Source of the DNA: SIG480 sp045595605
GTDB lineage: Bacteria; Bacillota; Clostridia; Oscillospirales; JAAYXM01
Direction of reading: 5' to 3'
Assembly: GCA_045595605.1 (NCBI GenBank)
Contig: JAZOAS010000107.1
Location: 1-14,747 of the forward strand
DNA length: 14,747 bases
The stretch's first letter is position 1, and each line of letters opens with the position of its first letter. Below, in pieces: positions 1-7,123 of the stretch. Under the pieces are notes generated by a model. It was given only the letters and a program-made list of their open reading frames with translations. It did not search any database and was not told where the DNA came from. The translations under genes and the position numbers were made by a program.

Positions 1-299
1 ACATCAATTCTTCCGAATTCTGCGATAGTTTTCTCGACTACCATATTTACAATAGCTTCGTTATCTGCACCTGCAGAAATATCAGCCTGAAGGATTAAAA
101 CCTTGATGCCGTAGAGTCTCTCAAGCTCTTCCTTTGCATCCTCAAGCTTCTTTACATTTCTTCCTGTTATAACGAGGTTTGCGCCCTCTTTTGCATAAGC
201 GGTAGCGATACCGTAGCCGATTGAACCGCAACGGCCGTCAGAGAGAACTGCGCGACCTGCGCCTGTGATAATAGCTGTCTTACCTGTTAAAAATCCCAT
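1..299 (-). CDS. SDR-family NAD(P)-dependent oxidoreductase, 3' part cut by window edge
   Basis: The first 99 residues of a short-chain dehydrogenase/reductase are present; the rest lies beyond position 1. The N-terminus begins MGFLTGKTAIITGAG, giving the first Rossmann strand and glycine-rich nucleotide loop. The next strand, LVITGRN, carries an Arg that in this family often favours NADP(H), and the ADI after VLILQ matches the usual adenine-pocket Asp. The glycine loop is longer than the classical TGxxxGxG: about seven residues are inserted before GSIGYGIA, an arrangement reminiscent of FabI-type enoyl reductases. The gene lies 17 bases after the kinase stop on the same strand, so it is the third gene of that operon. 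Substrate cannot be told from this part. Confidence 0.85.
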   Translation of the reverse strand, partial: MGFLTGKTAIITGAGRAVLSDGRCGSIGYGIATAYAKEGANLVITGRNVKKLEDAKEELERLYGIKVLILQADISAGADNEAIVNMVVEKTIAEFGRID

Positions 300-316
300 T
301 TTCCATTTCTCCTTTT

Positions 317-1399
317 TTATATAAGTTCTTTTACTATTGCATTAAGCTCGTCATACTTTGCCAAAACATCTCGCACAAGCGCAATCTGTGAGCGGACTCG
401 GACGAGGTTGTGTCCCGGGTAATCGGTCTTGAAATACATATCGCCGGTAAGATAGTCATCAAGGAAACGCCCCGCAAGCTCCATACCGATAACTATTACG
501 CTGTCAACAAGGTTTTCCTTCTCTTTTTCGGTGAGAACCTCTCCGCACGATTCAAGAAAGCCCTTGGTAAATGCGCGGAACTTATCTAAGTCCATAGAAA
601 CCTTCGTAATATCAGGCTCGTCCTCTTTTGCGGTATTTGCAGAGAATCTGACCGCGTCGCCGTAGTCGTGAAGCGCGATACCCGGCATAACCGTATCAAG
701 GTCGATAACGGCAAGAGCCCTTTTCGTTTCGGTATCGAAAAGAACATTGTTGCACTTTGTGTCGTTATGCGTAACGCGAAGGGGAATCTCTCCCGCTTTC
801 TGCATTTTTGTAAGCTTTATCGCACGGTCGTAATTTTCCTTAAAGAACGCAATCTCCTCGGTAGCATTTTCAACTCTGCCGATACGGTTTTCTTCAACAT
901 GCTCAAAGAGCGTCTGCATACGCTTTTCCGTATCGTGGAAATCGGGAATCGTTTCGTAAAGCGTTGACGCGTCAAAGTCTCCGAGCATCATCTGGAATCT
1001 GCCGAAAGCAAGTCCTGCCTGCTCAAGCACTTCAAGGTCGTCGCAGGTGTCGTATGTAACGGAATCTTCAATAAAGCGGTACGCTCTCCAGCACTTGCCC
1101 GCATTATCAAAAATACAGCTTTCGCCGTCCTTGCTCTTTAAGAAGTTAAGCACCATTCTGTCGCTGTCCTCCGAAAGCTTCGCCTTTATATGAGAGGTAA
1201 CACGCGAGATGTTGTCCATCATCTTCATCGGCTTGCGGAAAACATAGGTATTTATCTGCTGAACGATATAGGACGCAGTTTCGCTTCCGTTTTTCACCGT
1301 TACCTTGAAGGTGTCATTTATATTTCCGCTTTTTATGACATCGCAGACGATAATTTTACCTTCGATGCCGAGTTTTTTGCAAATCTCTTCAATAGTCAA
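317..1399 (-). CDS. Aminoglycoside-phosphotransferase-fold sugar kinase, NahK-like
   Basis: A protein of about 360 residues with the protein-kinase-like APH fold. The catalytic loop VTHNDTKCNNVL (near residue 210-220) and the metal-binding segment AVIDLDTVMPG (near 230-240) are visible and closely follow those of N-acetylhexosamine 1-kinase (NahK) of bifidobacteria, whose length is also about 360. The role is therefore probably ATP-dependent 1-phosphorylation of a hexosamine or similar sugar, but the substrate is inferred. A GTG at 1408 is possible, but the TTG at 1399 sits 10 bases after an AAGGG ribosome site, whereas the GTG is almost on top of it, so TTG is preferred. It lies between a PHP phosphatase and an SDR oxidoreductase in one operon. 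Confidence 0.8.
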   Translation of the reverse strand: MTIEEICKKLGIEGKIIVCDVIKSGNINDTFKVTVKNGSETASYIVQQINTYVFRKPMKMMDNISRVTSHIKAKLSEDSDRMVLNFLKSKDGESCIFDNAGKCWRAYRFIEDSVTYDTCDDLEVLEQAGLAFGRFQMMLGDFDASTLYETIPDFHDTEKRMQTLFEHVEENRIGRVENATEEIAFFKENYDRAIKLTKMQKAGEIPLRVTHNDTKCNNVLFDTETKRALAVIDLDTVMPGIALHDYGDAVRFSANTAKEDEPDITKVSMDLDKFRAFTKGFLESCGEVLTEKEKENLVDSVIVIGMELAGRFLDDYLTGDMYFKTDYPGHNLVRVRSQIALVRDVLAKYDELNAIVKELI

Positions 1400-1419
1400 G
1401 AAAAACACACCCTTATTTT

Positions 1420-2211
1420 TTATTTAAAAGGTATTTCCATTTCATTTGATATAATCTTATCTACGAATTCAGAGTTCATAACCTTATCAAAGCCGAAGTC
1501 GAGGAAGGTTGCATCGTGGCAGTCAGACGAAAGGATAAGCTTTGCACCGTTTGACACAAGCTTACTGAGTATATCCGCCGACGGATACGGCGCGCTTCTG
1601 TACCCACGCGCCATAGCGCCTGTATTGATTTCAAAAATCTTGTTTGTCGGGATGAGTTTTGAAAGTGCGCTCTCCACCGTTTCGACATATCGCGGATCGC
1701 TCTCGGAGAAGCGCTTTTCAGCCTCATTAAACTTCGTTATGAGGTCGAAATGACCGATAATGTCGGCATCCGTCTTTCTCACGACATCAGAAACGCAGGC
1801 ATAATACGCCCCGCAGAGTTCATAAACTCCGCCAAACGCCGAAACCGCTCTTTCAAAGCGTTCGGGGCTACCGTCGATGTTATAATATGCACCGTCTTTT
1901 TCGAGATAGTGAACCGAGCCGATTACATAGTCAAAGTCCGAAGTGTCGGTTTCGGAGAAATAGTCCATCTCAATACCGCAATAAAGGTTTATCTCGCCGC
2001 GATATTTCTCGCGGAGGTTTAAGATTTCGTCCTTATAGCGCTTCGTATCCTCAAGGCTCATCGAATACTCAGGCTCACAAGGCGTATAAGCGTGTCCCGA
2101 AAAGCCAAGAGCCGAAAATCCGAGCTCAATCGCGCGCTTCACCATTTCCTCGGTTGTGTTTTTACCGTCGCAATATTTCGTATGTGTATGAAAGTTCATT
2201 TTATAAAACAT
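1420..2211 (-). CDS. PHP-domain phosphatase, histidinol-phosphatase-like
   Basis: A 263-residue PHP-superfamily metallophosphoesterase. Metal-ligand motifs appear in family order: HTHT followed by CDG (residues 8-16), GHAYTP (39-44), GIEMDY (79-84), GSVHYL (98-103), GHFDLI (153-158) and SSDCHD (228-233). The length and the GSVH and GHFD boxes match histidinol-phosphatase of the HisK type, which removes phosphate from L-histidinol phosphate in histidine synthesis. No his genes are nearby and the next genes are a sugar kinase and an SDR, so another phosphoester substrate is possible. The start at 2211 is chosen because GGGAG lies 8 bases upstream and because a promoter -10 at 2267-2272 would exclude a longer reading from 2295. 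Confidence 0.8.
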   Translation of the reverse strand: MFYKMNFHTHTKYCDGKNTTEEMVKRAIELGFSALGFSGHAYTPCEPEYSMSLEDTKRYKDEILNLREKYRGEINLYCGIEMDYFSETDTSDFDYVIGSVHYLEKDGAYYNIDGSPERFERAVSAFGGVYELCGAYYACVSDVVRKTDADIIGHFDLITKFNEAEKRFSESDPRYVETVESALSKLIPTNKIFEINTGAMARGYRSAPYPSADILSKLVSNGAKLILSSDCHDATFLDFGFDKVMNSEFVDKIISNEMEIPFK

Positions 2212-2266
2212 GAAGTCTTCTCCCGTAAAGAAAATACCCATTCGGATAAAACCGTTTAATATTAAA

Positions 2267-2295
2267 ACTTTATCATAAATATATACTTTTGTCAA
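2267..2295 (-). promoter_or_regulatory. Sigma-A promoter of the PHP-kinase-SDR operon
   Basis: On the minus strand TTGACA (2290-2295) is followed after 17 bases by TAAAGT (2267-2272). Transcription would begin near 2260, leaving a leader of about 50 bases before the PHP start codon at 2211. Confidence 0.75.
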
Positions 2296-2329
2296 CTTAC
2301 CGACACTTTTCCGACCATCTCGACAAGAT

Positions 2330-2359
2330 AAAGACGGACGATAGCTCGTCCGTCTTTTT
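2330..2359 (-). terminator. Terminator of the capsid/toxin operon (reads either way)
   Basis: A perfect 12-bp stem (2330-2341 with 2346-2357) closes a 4-base loop. It lies 3 bases beyond the ankyrin gene stop and is the first strong hairpin after that operon. The T-run is better on the plus strand, but no plus-strand gene enters here, so it most likely ends the minus-strand transcript. Confidence 0.75.
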
Positions 2360-2361
2360 AG

Positions 2362-3195
2362 TTATTCGGTTATGCCGTAGCTTGCCGCAAGTTCAATAAG
2401 CTTTTCAGCCCATTCGGGAGATTCTTCACGAAGACACTCAATTGCACTTTTTTCACCTATGAATTTGTTAATACGATACTTTTCATACGGATTTGCTCCT
2501 CGCTCAAGGAAATATTCAAATGTCTCATAAGAATACTCCCCGCCACCATAGCAATACAAAACAATACATTCAGGATCGGATGCGTCATATCCCCATTCTT
2601 CAACAAGATATCTGATTGCTTCCTCATCCTTAGCATAACAGGCAGATCCCAATGCCTCTTTTTCAGAATCCGCGCCTGCTTCCAACAAAAATTTTAGAAT
2701 CTCCATCGCATTGGGACGAGGTGTCCCGCTGACAGGCAATGCCATAGATACAGGATTCATTTGGTTCTTTTGGGAACGATTGATAACAGCACCGTTTTCG
2801 ACAAGAAATTTAACTATCTTTAAATTATCAGAGCTTTTGCTTTGTACCGCAAGTCTCAACGGTGAAGCATTCGCATTCCACGGTATGTAATTGACATCAG
2901 CTCCATTTTCAACCAGAAGCTTAACCATTTCAAAGTTTCCTTCTTTACACGCCTTCCCCAACGGAGTGTATCTGAATTCCTGAGTCAGCATTGATTTTAC
3001 GATGGTGATAGTAGAGCAATTAGGATTTGCAAATTTCAGGATGGACTCCAATTTTGTTATATCGTTGTTTTCAATCGCATCAATCATTCTGTTGCACTGA
3101 ATTTTGCCATAAAAAACAGATATCATATTTAATGCTAAAAACAGGACAACAGCAATTAAGATTAAGATAATTTTAAATATTTTTTTAGTTTCCAA
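2362..3195 (-). CDS. Membrane-anchored ankyrin-repeat protein, candidate immunity protein
   Basis: A 277-residue protein. Residues 7-29 form one hydrophobic segment after a Lys-rich start (ETKKIFK), suggesting a signal anchor with the rest outside the membrane. Residues 35-240 hold about five or six ankyrin repeats; the clearest begin TPLGKACKEGNFEMVKLLVENGAD (77-100, shortened here: TPLG...ENGAD), SPLRLAVQ...LVENGA (111-136) and MEILKFLLEAGAD (164-176). Ankyrin repeats bind proteins. The start is a TTG overlapping the toxin-like gene by 11 bases, and an in-frame stop just upstream excludes a longer start; GGAGG lies 11 bases before it. Such overlap with a small toxin-like gene is typical of toxin-immunity pairs, so it may bind and block that protein. 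The partner role is inference. Confidence 0.75.
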   Translation of the reverse strand: METKKIFKIILILIAVVLFLALNMISVFYGKIQCNRMIDAIENNDITKLESILKFANPNCSTITIVKSMLTQEFRYTPLGKACKEGNFEMVKLLVENGADVNYIPWNANASPLRLAVQSKSSDNLKIVKFLVENGAVINRSQKNQMNPVSMALPVSGTPRPNAMEILKFLLEAGADSEKEALGSACYAKDEEAIRYLVEEWGYDASDPECIVLYCYGGGEYSYETFEYFLERGANPYEKYRINKFIGEKSAIECLREESPEWAEKLIELAASYGITE

Positions 3196-4192
3196 AGCCT
3201 AAAAATCCTCCTACCCTTTCATACCATTCCGTGGAATCTTCCGTCGTATTACCATACCGCATCCACGGCAATATATCTACAACAAAATGAGCAAGCCATA
3301 AATCGGGGTCTGCATAGTTATATGTGCCCACATCTTCGTCTGCGGTAATGACTTTTGTTCCTGTGTAGTCAAACATAACCTCTCTTTTTCCATCCGGAGA
3401 AACATATTTGATATGATCATGTTCTTCATCTGGCGCTGTGAATTGGTGACAGTTTGCCACCACTGTTTTCCATCCCCACTTTTCAGCTTGTTCTTTGTTT
3501 TTGGGCAAACCTACATTGTACCGATTTCTTCCGTAATGAATCCTCATAATTTCGTCTTTTATAATCTTAGCCGCCGCTTCTCGTGATTTTTTGTCCTCCC
3601 GAGGATCAAAAGCAGTTTTCATCGCAGATCTAGCTTCCAGTGATAAATCTCCATACATCCTCTCAAGCTCGTCCAGCAAGTTCTTTCGGTCCACCCATGG
3701 TTCTTTAATTTTATCCCAAGCCTTATCCCACAATGTTTCCTCAGATTTTTGAGATGCATTCTTCACTTTAATATGCGTGGGGGTTGTTGCGGAATAGAGA
3801 CTTATGTTTGCTTCTCCGTTTTCTGATGGGCTATACGAAAACTTTTGAATTTTTGGTTCTCCATGAACCGATGGTATGTAAGGAAGAGTTTGTATTGTTG
3901 GTTCTCCGTCAACAGAAGGACGATATAATGCATCTCGCAGCTTTGGCTTCTGCGCCGACCGTGTTTCCTTCTGCAAGGGCAGAATGTTCACGGAATTAAA
4001 GCCTTCAAAGAAGGTATCATAGTCCTTTTCCGTCACATCGTCGCCAACTAATTTTACATTGGATGCAAATGGGTCATAAGTTTTGGTTTGCGTTGTTGAC
4101 TGCGAAGCCCACTCTTCCTTTTTAGGAATCTTTCCCGGCTCGTAGTCCATAAAGGTTTTTGGTCGTGTGTTAAATAAATTTTGTGTTATCAT
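3185..4192 (-). CDS. Toxin-like protein A with scaffold-type FFEGF tag, candidate capsid cargo
   Basis: A 335-residue protein with no signal peptide and no membrane segment. Residues 1-145 look disordered and contain DTFFEGFN (59-66), a near copy of the scaffold protein's C-terminal motif, and three 15-residue repeats (90-134). A helical stretch (150-215) follows. The last 115 residues form a compact domain with NCHQFTAP (247-254), KYVSPDGKREVMFDYTG (262-278) and GTYNY...LPWMRYGNT (289-316). This resembles C-terminal modules I associate with polymorphic toxins, but I cannot name the family or assign catalysis with certainty. An ankyrin gene overlaps its end by 11 bases. A strong GGAGGT (4204-4209) lies 11 bases before the ATG. 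The DNA is visibly more AT-rich than the capsid genes. Toxicity and packaging are inferred. Confidence 0.65.
   Translation of the reverse strand: MITQNLFNTRPKTFMDYEPGKIPKKEEWASQSTTQTKTYDPFASNVKLVGDDVTEKDYDTFFEGFNSVNILPLQKETRSAQKPKLRDALYRPSVDGEPTIQTLPYIPSVHGEPKIQKFSYSPSENGEANISLYSATTPTHIKVKNASQKSEETLWDKAWDKIKEPWVDRKNLLDELERMYGDLSLEARSAMKTAFDPREDKKSREAAAKIIKDEIMRIHYGRNRYNVGLPKNKEQAEKWGWKTVVANCHQFTAPDEEHDHIKYVSPDGKREVMFDYTGTKVITADEDVGTYNYADPDLWLAHFVVDILPWMRYGNTTEDSTEWYERVGGFLGFGN
3791..3925 (-). repeat. Three in-frame 45-base repeats encoding a 15-residue unit
   Basis: Inside toxin-like protein A, residues 90-134 read as three units: YRPSVDGEPTIQTLP, YIPSVHGEPKIQKFS and YSPSENGEANISLYS. Shared positions are Tyr, Pro-Ser, Gly-Glu and Ile. 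The region lies between the FFEGF tag and the C-terminal domain and probably acts as a linker or a binding array. Confidence 0.85.
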
Positions 4193-4303
4193 TTGTACTA
4201 AGTACCTCCATTGTAATATAATTATTTTATTTTTTCAAGTTTTAATCTTTAATTGAGATTCGACGACAACGAGTTTTTTCACCGTCGCCGAATCCCCTTT
4301 TCC
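4193..4303 (-). promoter_or_regulatory. Gap between XhlA-like gene and toxin A: weak hairpin and ribosome site
   Basis: An AT-rich 111-base gap. An imperfect inverted repeat (4257-4267 with 4284-4294, one mismatch, 16-base loop) follows the XhlA-like stop but has no T-run, so it could only partly stop transcription. GGAGGT (4204-4209) is the ribosome site of toxin A. A weak promoter is possible (TTAAAG 4247-4252, 17 bases, TAAAAT 4224-4229). Toxin A may be read both from the capsid operon and from here. Confidence 0.4.
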
Positions 4304-4498
4304 CTATATTCCCCTCAAGAGCAGGGTTACGATAATCGTTGCGACGCCGCCGATTACCGAGCCTGCTATGAGGCGGTTCGTTGCGATAAGCGTATCGAGC
4401 TTTGTTTCGAGCCGTTCAAAGCGTACATCGCTCTGATTGAGCCTCTCGTTTATCTTCTCGCGCATGCTTTCGCAAACATCACAAGTTACATATTCCAC
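4304..4498 (-). CDS. XhlA-like small coiled-coil membrane protein of the lysis cassette
   Basis: A 64-residue protein with a charged coiled coil (about residues 10-40, ESMREKINERL and RFERLETKLDTL) and one C-terminal membrane helix (about 44-62, AGSVIGGVATIIVTLLL). This architecture matches haemolysin XhlA-type phage proteins, which work with a holin in host lysis. The GTG at 4498 is preferred because GAGGGG lies 7 bases before it; the upstream in-frame ATG at 4567 lies 58 bases inside the preceding gene. The gene follows the glycosidase-SH3 gene by 11 bases. Confidence 0.65.
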   Translation of the reverse strand: MEYVTCDVCESMREKINERLNQSDVRFERLETKLDTLIATNRLIAGSVIGGVATIIVTLLLRGI

Positions 4499-4509
4499 AT
4501 TCTCACCCC

Positions 4510-5304
4510 TCAGCTTAGCTTTTCGAGGTAGCTCGAATGTACCCAGCCGTTTGCAACACGGCTCCATGCGCCCTGCACCTCGGAAACGCTCACGATATCG
4601 CCGTTGTAAAGCCGTCCGATGCGCTTATGGAAAAGCCCCGGACCGCTTCTTACATTAAGGCTCGTTCTGACACGAACTCGCCGTCTCTCTCCGCCGCGAA
4701 CCCATATTCCGATAAAACCGCGGACGCGACGACCAGAGAAATAGTTTCCGCTTGGCGCGTAAAACTGCGTACTTCCGCCTCCGTCGAGGTTTATCGCGTT
4801 CAGAACGCCGTTTGAGATTAGCCTTTTGCGAAGCTCCGAGAGCGTTGCTCCCGTTTTGTCGGGAATGAGCGCAACAAAAAGCGACTGCCCTGAAAGACCG
4901 AGAGCCGTTCTTCCCCTGCGCCCCGTTATGCCCGCGGGGTTCTGCTTTTCCTCTGTTCCGTTCCTTACAAGGACAGGGTATGCACCGATATAGTCAGGCG
5001 CGTTTACATTGTTCTTATACGAGAAAACTGCCGTCTTGTTTTCGGGAAACGCGATACCGTAGCTCTCAGTAAGGCGCACTGTCTCGCCACCTGCAACGAC
5101 ATCGCTTGCAGCACGGCGCGTTATGAAGTCAAAAAGCTCCGCATTCATAAGAAAATCAGGCTCGCGCCCGCGAAGAGAAGTGATTCTTCTCTTCGCGTTT
5201 TTTATCTCCTCGTTTCCGTCATCTGCATAAAAATAGCCTATGTATTCGATGTCCGAAAGCGGTATTTCATAGATTCTTCCGCCTTTGAATGATTTAGATG
5301 TCAC
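4510..5304 (-). CDS. Phosphodiester glycosidase (NAGPA domain) with C-terminal SH3, presumed lysis or cell-wall enzyme
   Basis: A 264-residue protein. Residues about 50-205 carry the NAGPA/phosphodiester-glycosidase domain, seen from GRRGRTALGLSG (about 128-139) and INLDGGGSTQF (about 171-181), the Gly/Asp-rich active-site region. Residues about 209-262 form a bacterial SH3 domain (SLNVRSGPG, then WSRVANGWVHSSYL), which usually binds cell wall. The family hydrolyses sugar-phosphodiester bonds, for example alpha-linked GlcNAc-1-phosphate. A wall teichoic acid or other phosphodiester glycan is a plausible target, by inference. It sits where a phage endolysin belongs, straight after the holin with an 11-base overlap. 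The GTG at 5304 is chosen because GGGAG lies 8 bases upstream; a GTG at 5313 overlaps that site. Confidence 0.75.
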   Translation of the reverse strand: MTSKSFKGGRIYEIPLSDIEYIGYFYADDGNEEIKNAKRRITSLRGREPDFLMNAELFDFITRRAASDVVAGGETVRLTESYGIAFPENKTAVFSYKNNVNAPDYIGAYPVLVRNGTEEKQNPAGITGRRGRTALGLSGQSLFVALIPDKTGATLSELRKRLISNGVLNAINLDGGGSTQFYAPSGNYFSGRRVRGFIGIWVRGGERRRVRVRTSLNVRSGPGLFHKRIGRLYNGDIVSVSEVQGAWSRVANGWVHSSYLEKLS

Positions 5305-5587
5305 GCTTCTCACTCCCTATTTGCTTTATGATGTTTGCGACATACACAGCCGCCATACCCGCAACCACTCCGCGAAGGATGAACTCAACTGCATTTCCGC
5401 CAACTGCCACAAAGTACAAAAGCTCAAAGACCGCGCCGAGCACGATTGCCGCAAGCGGAATAAAGCGGTCGTCAAAAAACCTTGCGCTTTTAAGCGCGTG
5501 GCATATGCCGAACACCGCGGCGATAACGAGGTATAAATCGGGTGTTATGAGAGAAATAAAGCCCTCTCGGATTACGCTCTCCGTCAT
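5294..5587 (-). CDS. Phage holin, Hol44-like
   Basis: A 97-residue hydrophobic protein with three predicted membrane segments (about residues 10-30, 43-60 and 68-88) and a charged C-terminus (GSEKRDI). The pattern LYLVIAAVFGICHALK followed by DDRFIPLAAIVLGAVFELLYF resembles phage holins of the Hol44 group. Holins form holes in the cytoplasmic membrane and time lysis. The start ATG overlaps the preceding connector stop as ATGA, with GGAGGTGAGAAC upstream, so translation is probably coupled. Confidence 0.7.
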   Translation of the reverse strand: MTESVIREGFISLITPDLYLVIAAVFGICHALKSARFFDDRFIPLAAIVLGAVFELLYFVAVGGNAVEFILRGVVAGMAAVYVANIIKQIGSEKRDI

Positions 5588-5970
5588 ATGTTCTCACCTC
5601 CGTAAACATCGTTGATATCAGTGAAAAAGCACTTTTTTGCCTCGTAAAGCGCATTTACGAATCTGTCACGGTACATCGCGGAATTGTACCCCTCACCGTC
5701 ATCCTGGTAAAAATACGCCGCAACACCAAACGGAAGCGCGACCGAACAGATTTCCTCGGACATCGGGACATCCTCTTCCATATCCGATATGACGGGGAAA
5801 GTCTTAAGCTCCTCCTCTCCGTTTGCACGGCGGATTGAGTTTTCATACTGAAGGCTCTCCGCCGCAACGGCTGATAAGATGCTGCAGAAATTGTCGCGGA
5901 ATGCTTTATCCTCTCCCTCGCCCTCAAACATGAGCGCGAGAGTTCTCTTGTATATATCATATGCTTTCAT
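5584..5970 (-). CDS. Phage head-connector/completion-like protein
   Basis: A 128-residue acidic, mostly helical protein beginning MKAYDIYKRTLALMF, with a second conserved-looking block LPFGVAAYFYQDDGEGYNSA then RDRFVNALYEAKK. Both patterns are typical of small head-tail connector or head-completion proteins encoded just after the capsid gene in Clostridia siphophages. The ATG at 5970 is preferred over an upstream start at 6027 because AAAGGAG lies 10 bases before it and the upstream extension would start inside a hairpin. With no portal, neck or tail gene here, what it connects to is unclear. Confidence 0.55.
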   Translation of the reverse strand: MKAYDIYKRTLALMFEGEGEDKAFRDNFCSILSAVAAESLQYENSIRRANGEEELKTFPVISDMEEDVPMSEEICSVALPFGVAAYFYQDDGEGYNSAMYRDRFVNALYEAKKCFFTDINDVYGGENI

Positions 5971-6000
5971 TATTATAAATCTCCTTTCATTAATACAAAC

Positions 6001-6022
6001 GGGGACAGCCGAAGCCGCCCCC
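6001..6022 (-). terminator. UUCG-tetraloop hairpin between capsid and connector genes (attenuator)
   Basis: On the minus strand a 9-bp GC-rich stem, including two G-U pairs, closes a TTCG tetraloop 11 bases after the capsid stop. Only a weak T-run follows. It probably lowers read-through into the connector and lysis genes, or protects the 3' end of a capsid-rich mRNA. Confidence 0.55.
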
Positions 6023-6033
6023 GCCAAAACAAA

Positions 6034-7092
6034 TTAAAGCGTAACTGTTGTAACTGCTGACGGGAATGCTCCGTCCTTATCTGCATATGCGCGGACTACA
6101 GTTCCCTTTTCCGTAATGTCGGAAGTTGTACCGACCTTTGCGGATGCGGAATATCTCGGGTCTGAGCCGTCAGTTGTGTACTTGAGGCTTGCGCCGCTTG
6201 TAGTGCAGGAAATTACACCGCTTGAAGAAATCGCCGGTGCTGCACAGACAACCGCTGCACCGCTTGCCGTATTTACATCAACATAGACACCGTCACACTT
6301 TGCACCGAAGACAAAGAGGTCATAATACTGTCTGCCCTCTAAAAGTGCGCCGGAGATACCCGGAGGATCCTTGTGGAACTTAGTGTCGTTGAGCTTTACC
6401 GGTGCGCATGCCGCGCGCTTGTGAACAATCATGAAGTTTACATTCTCCGGCCAGCGTGAACGCGGAACCTTGATTACCTTCATGCCGTCATATGTACCGA
6501 CCTGACCTCTTGAGAGAGACTTCTCCATAAGAGCGTCACAGCTTCTAAACTCCTCTGAAAGGCGAAGCTTTGTGTATGTATCTGTTGATACGAAGAGAAC
6601 GCGGTCAAACTCCGGAACTTCGCAGTCGTCCATATAGGTTGTTCCCTTTGTTATACGCTCGCAGACATTGCTCTTTGTGAGCTCGCCTGCTTCACCGTTG
6701 ATTTTGCCCGCAAGATGTGCAAGTCGCTCGAAGCTGTACTTGTCCATAAGCGGAATTGCCTTTTCGCTGATCTGGAGGGAAAGCATCTTGCCTGCTTCCT
6801 TGATGCCGTTCTGGTCAAGGTTGTTGCCCTTGTCGATTGTCATCGTAAAGCTCTTATCCTGAGTGAGTGTAAGCTCCTGGACAACATCCTCCATCTCTGT
6901 CGGTGTGCCGTAGCGGTTTGCGCCGCCGCGTGTGTAGTCTGTCATGGGTACTGTAATCGGGGTTGAGATTCTTACTGTCTTAACTCCCGCGAAAGAGTAC
7001 TCATTTGAAAGATGTCCGTTGATAAGACTTTCAACGGTGAACTTGGTCTGGATTTCTTTTGCATACTTTGAATGTAAATTGATAGCTGACAT
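6034..7092 (-). CDS. Phage major capsid protein with C-terminal chitobiase-like Ig domain
   Basis: A 352-residue protein. Residues 1-275 follow the HK97-fold capsid pattern of Clostridia phages: an N-terminal FTVESLINGHLSNEYSF region, ITVPMTDYTRGGANRYG (46-62), an LxLTQDKSFTMTID strand (74-87), and the P-domain/A-domain end IVHKRAACAPVKL...GALLEGRQYYDLFVF (222-262). Residues 283-352 add a domain like the chitobiase/beta-hexosaminidase C-terminal domain: ISCTTSGASLKYTTDGSDP then TVVRAYADKDG. Such Ig-like additions are usually displayed on the capsid surface. The gene follows the scaffold gene by 31 bases. No capsid protease is seen, and the function as a shell is inferred from family. Confidence 0.88.
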   Translation of the reverse strand: MSAINLHSKYAKEIQTKFTVESLINGHLSNEYSFAGVKTVRISTPITVPMTDYTRGGANRYGTPTEMEDVVQELTLTQDKSFTMTIDKGNNLDQNGIKEAGKMLSLQISEKAIPLMDKYSFERLAHLAGKINGEAGELTKSNVCERITKGTTYMDDCEVPEFDRVLFVSTDTYTKLRLSEEFRSCDALMEKSLSRGQVGTYDGMKVIKVPRSRWPENVNFMIVHKRAACAPVKLNDTKFHKDPPGISGALLEGRQYYDLFVFGAKCDGVYVDVNTASGAAVVCAAPAISSSGVISCTTSGASLKYTTDGSDPRYSASAKVGTTSDITEKGTVVRAYADKDGAFPSAVTTVTL

Positions 7093-7123
7093 AATTTTTA
7101 TAATTCCTTTCTGTTTTTAAATT

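Noticed and set aside
1190..1753. 187-residue open frame on the plus strand
   Set aside because: It overlaps the kinase and PHP phosphatase genes, whose motifs are clear on the other strand, and has no ribosome site or recognisable domain.
4210..4238. TTGAAA, 17 bases, TACAAT as a toxin A promoter
   Set aside because: The spacing is ideal, but the transcript would begin at or after the GGAGGT ribosome site (4204-4209), so it could not give a well-translated message.
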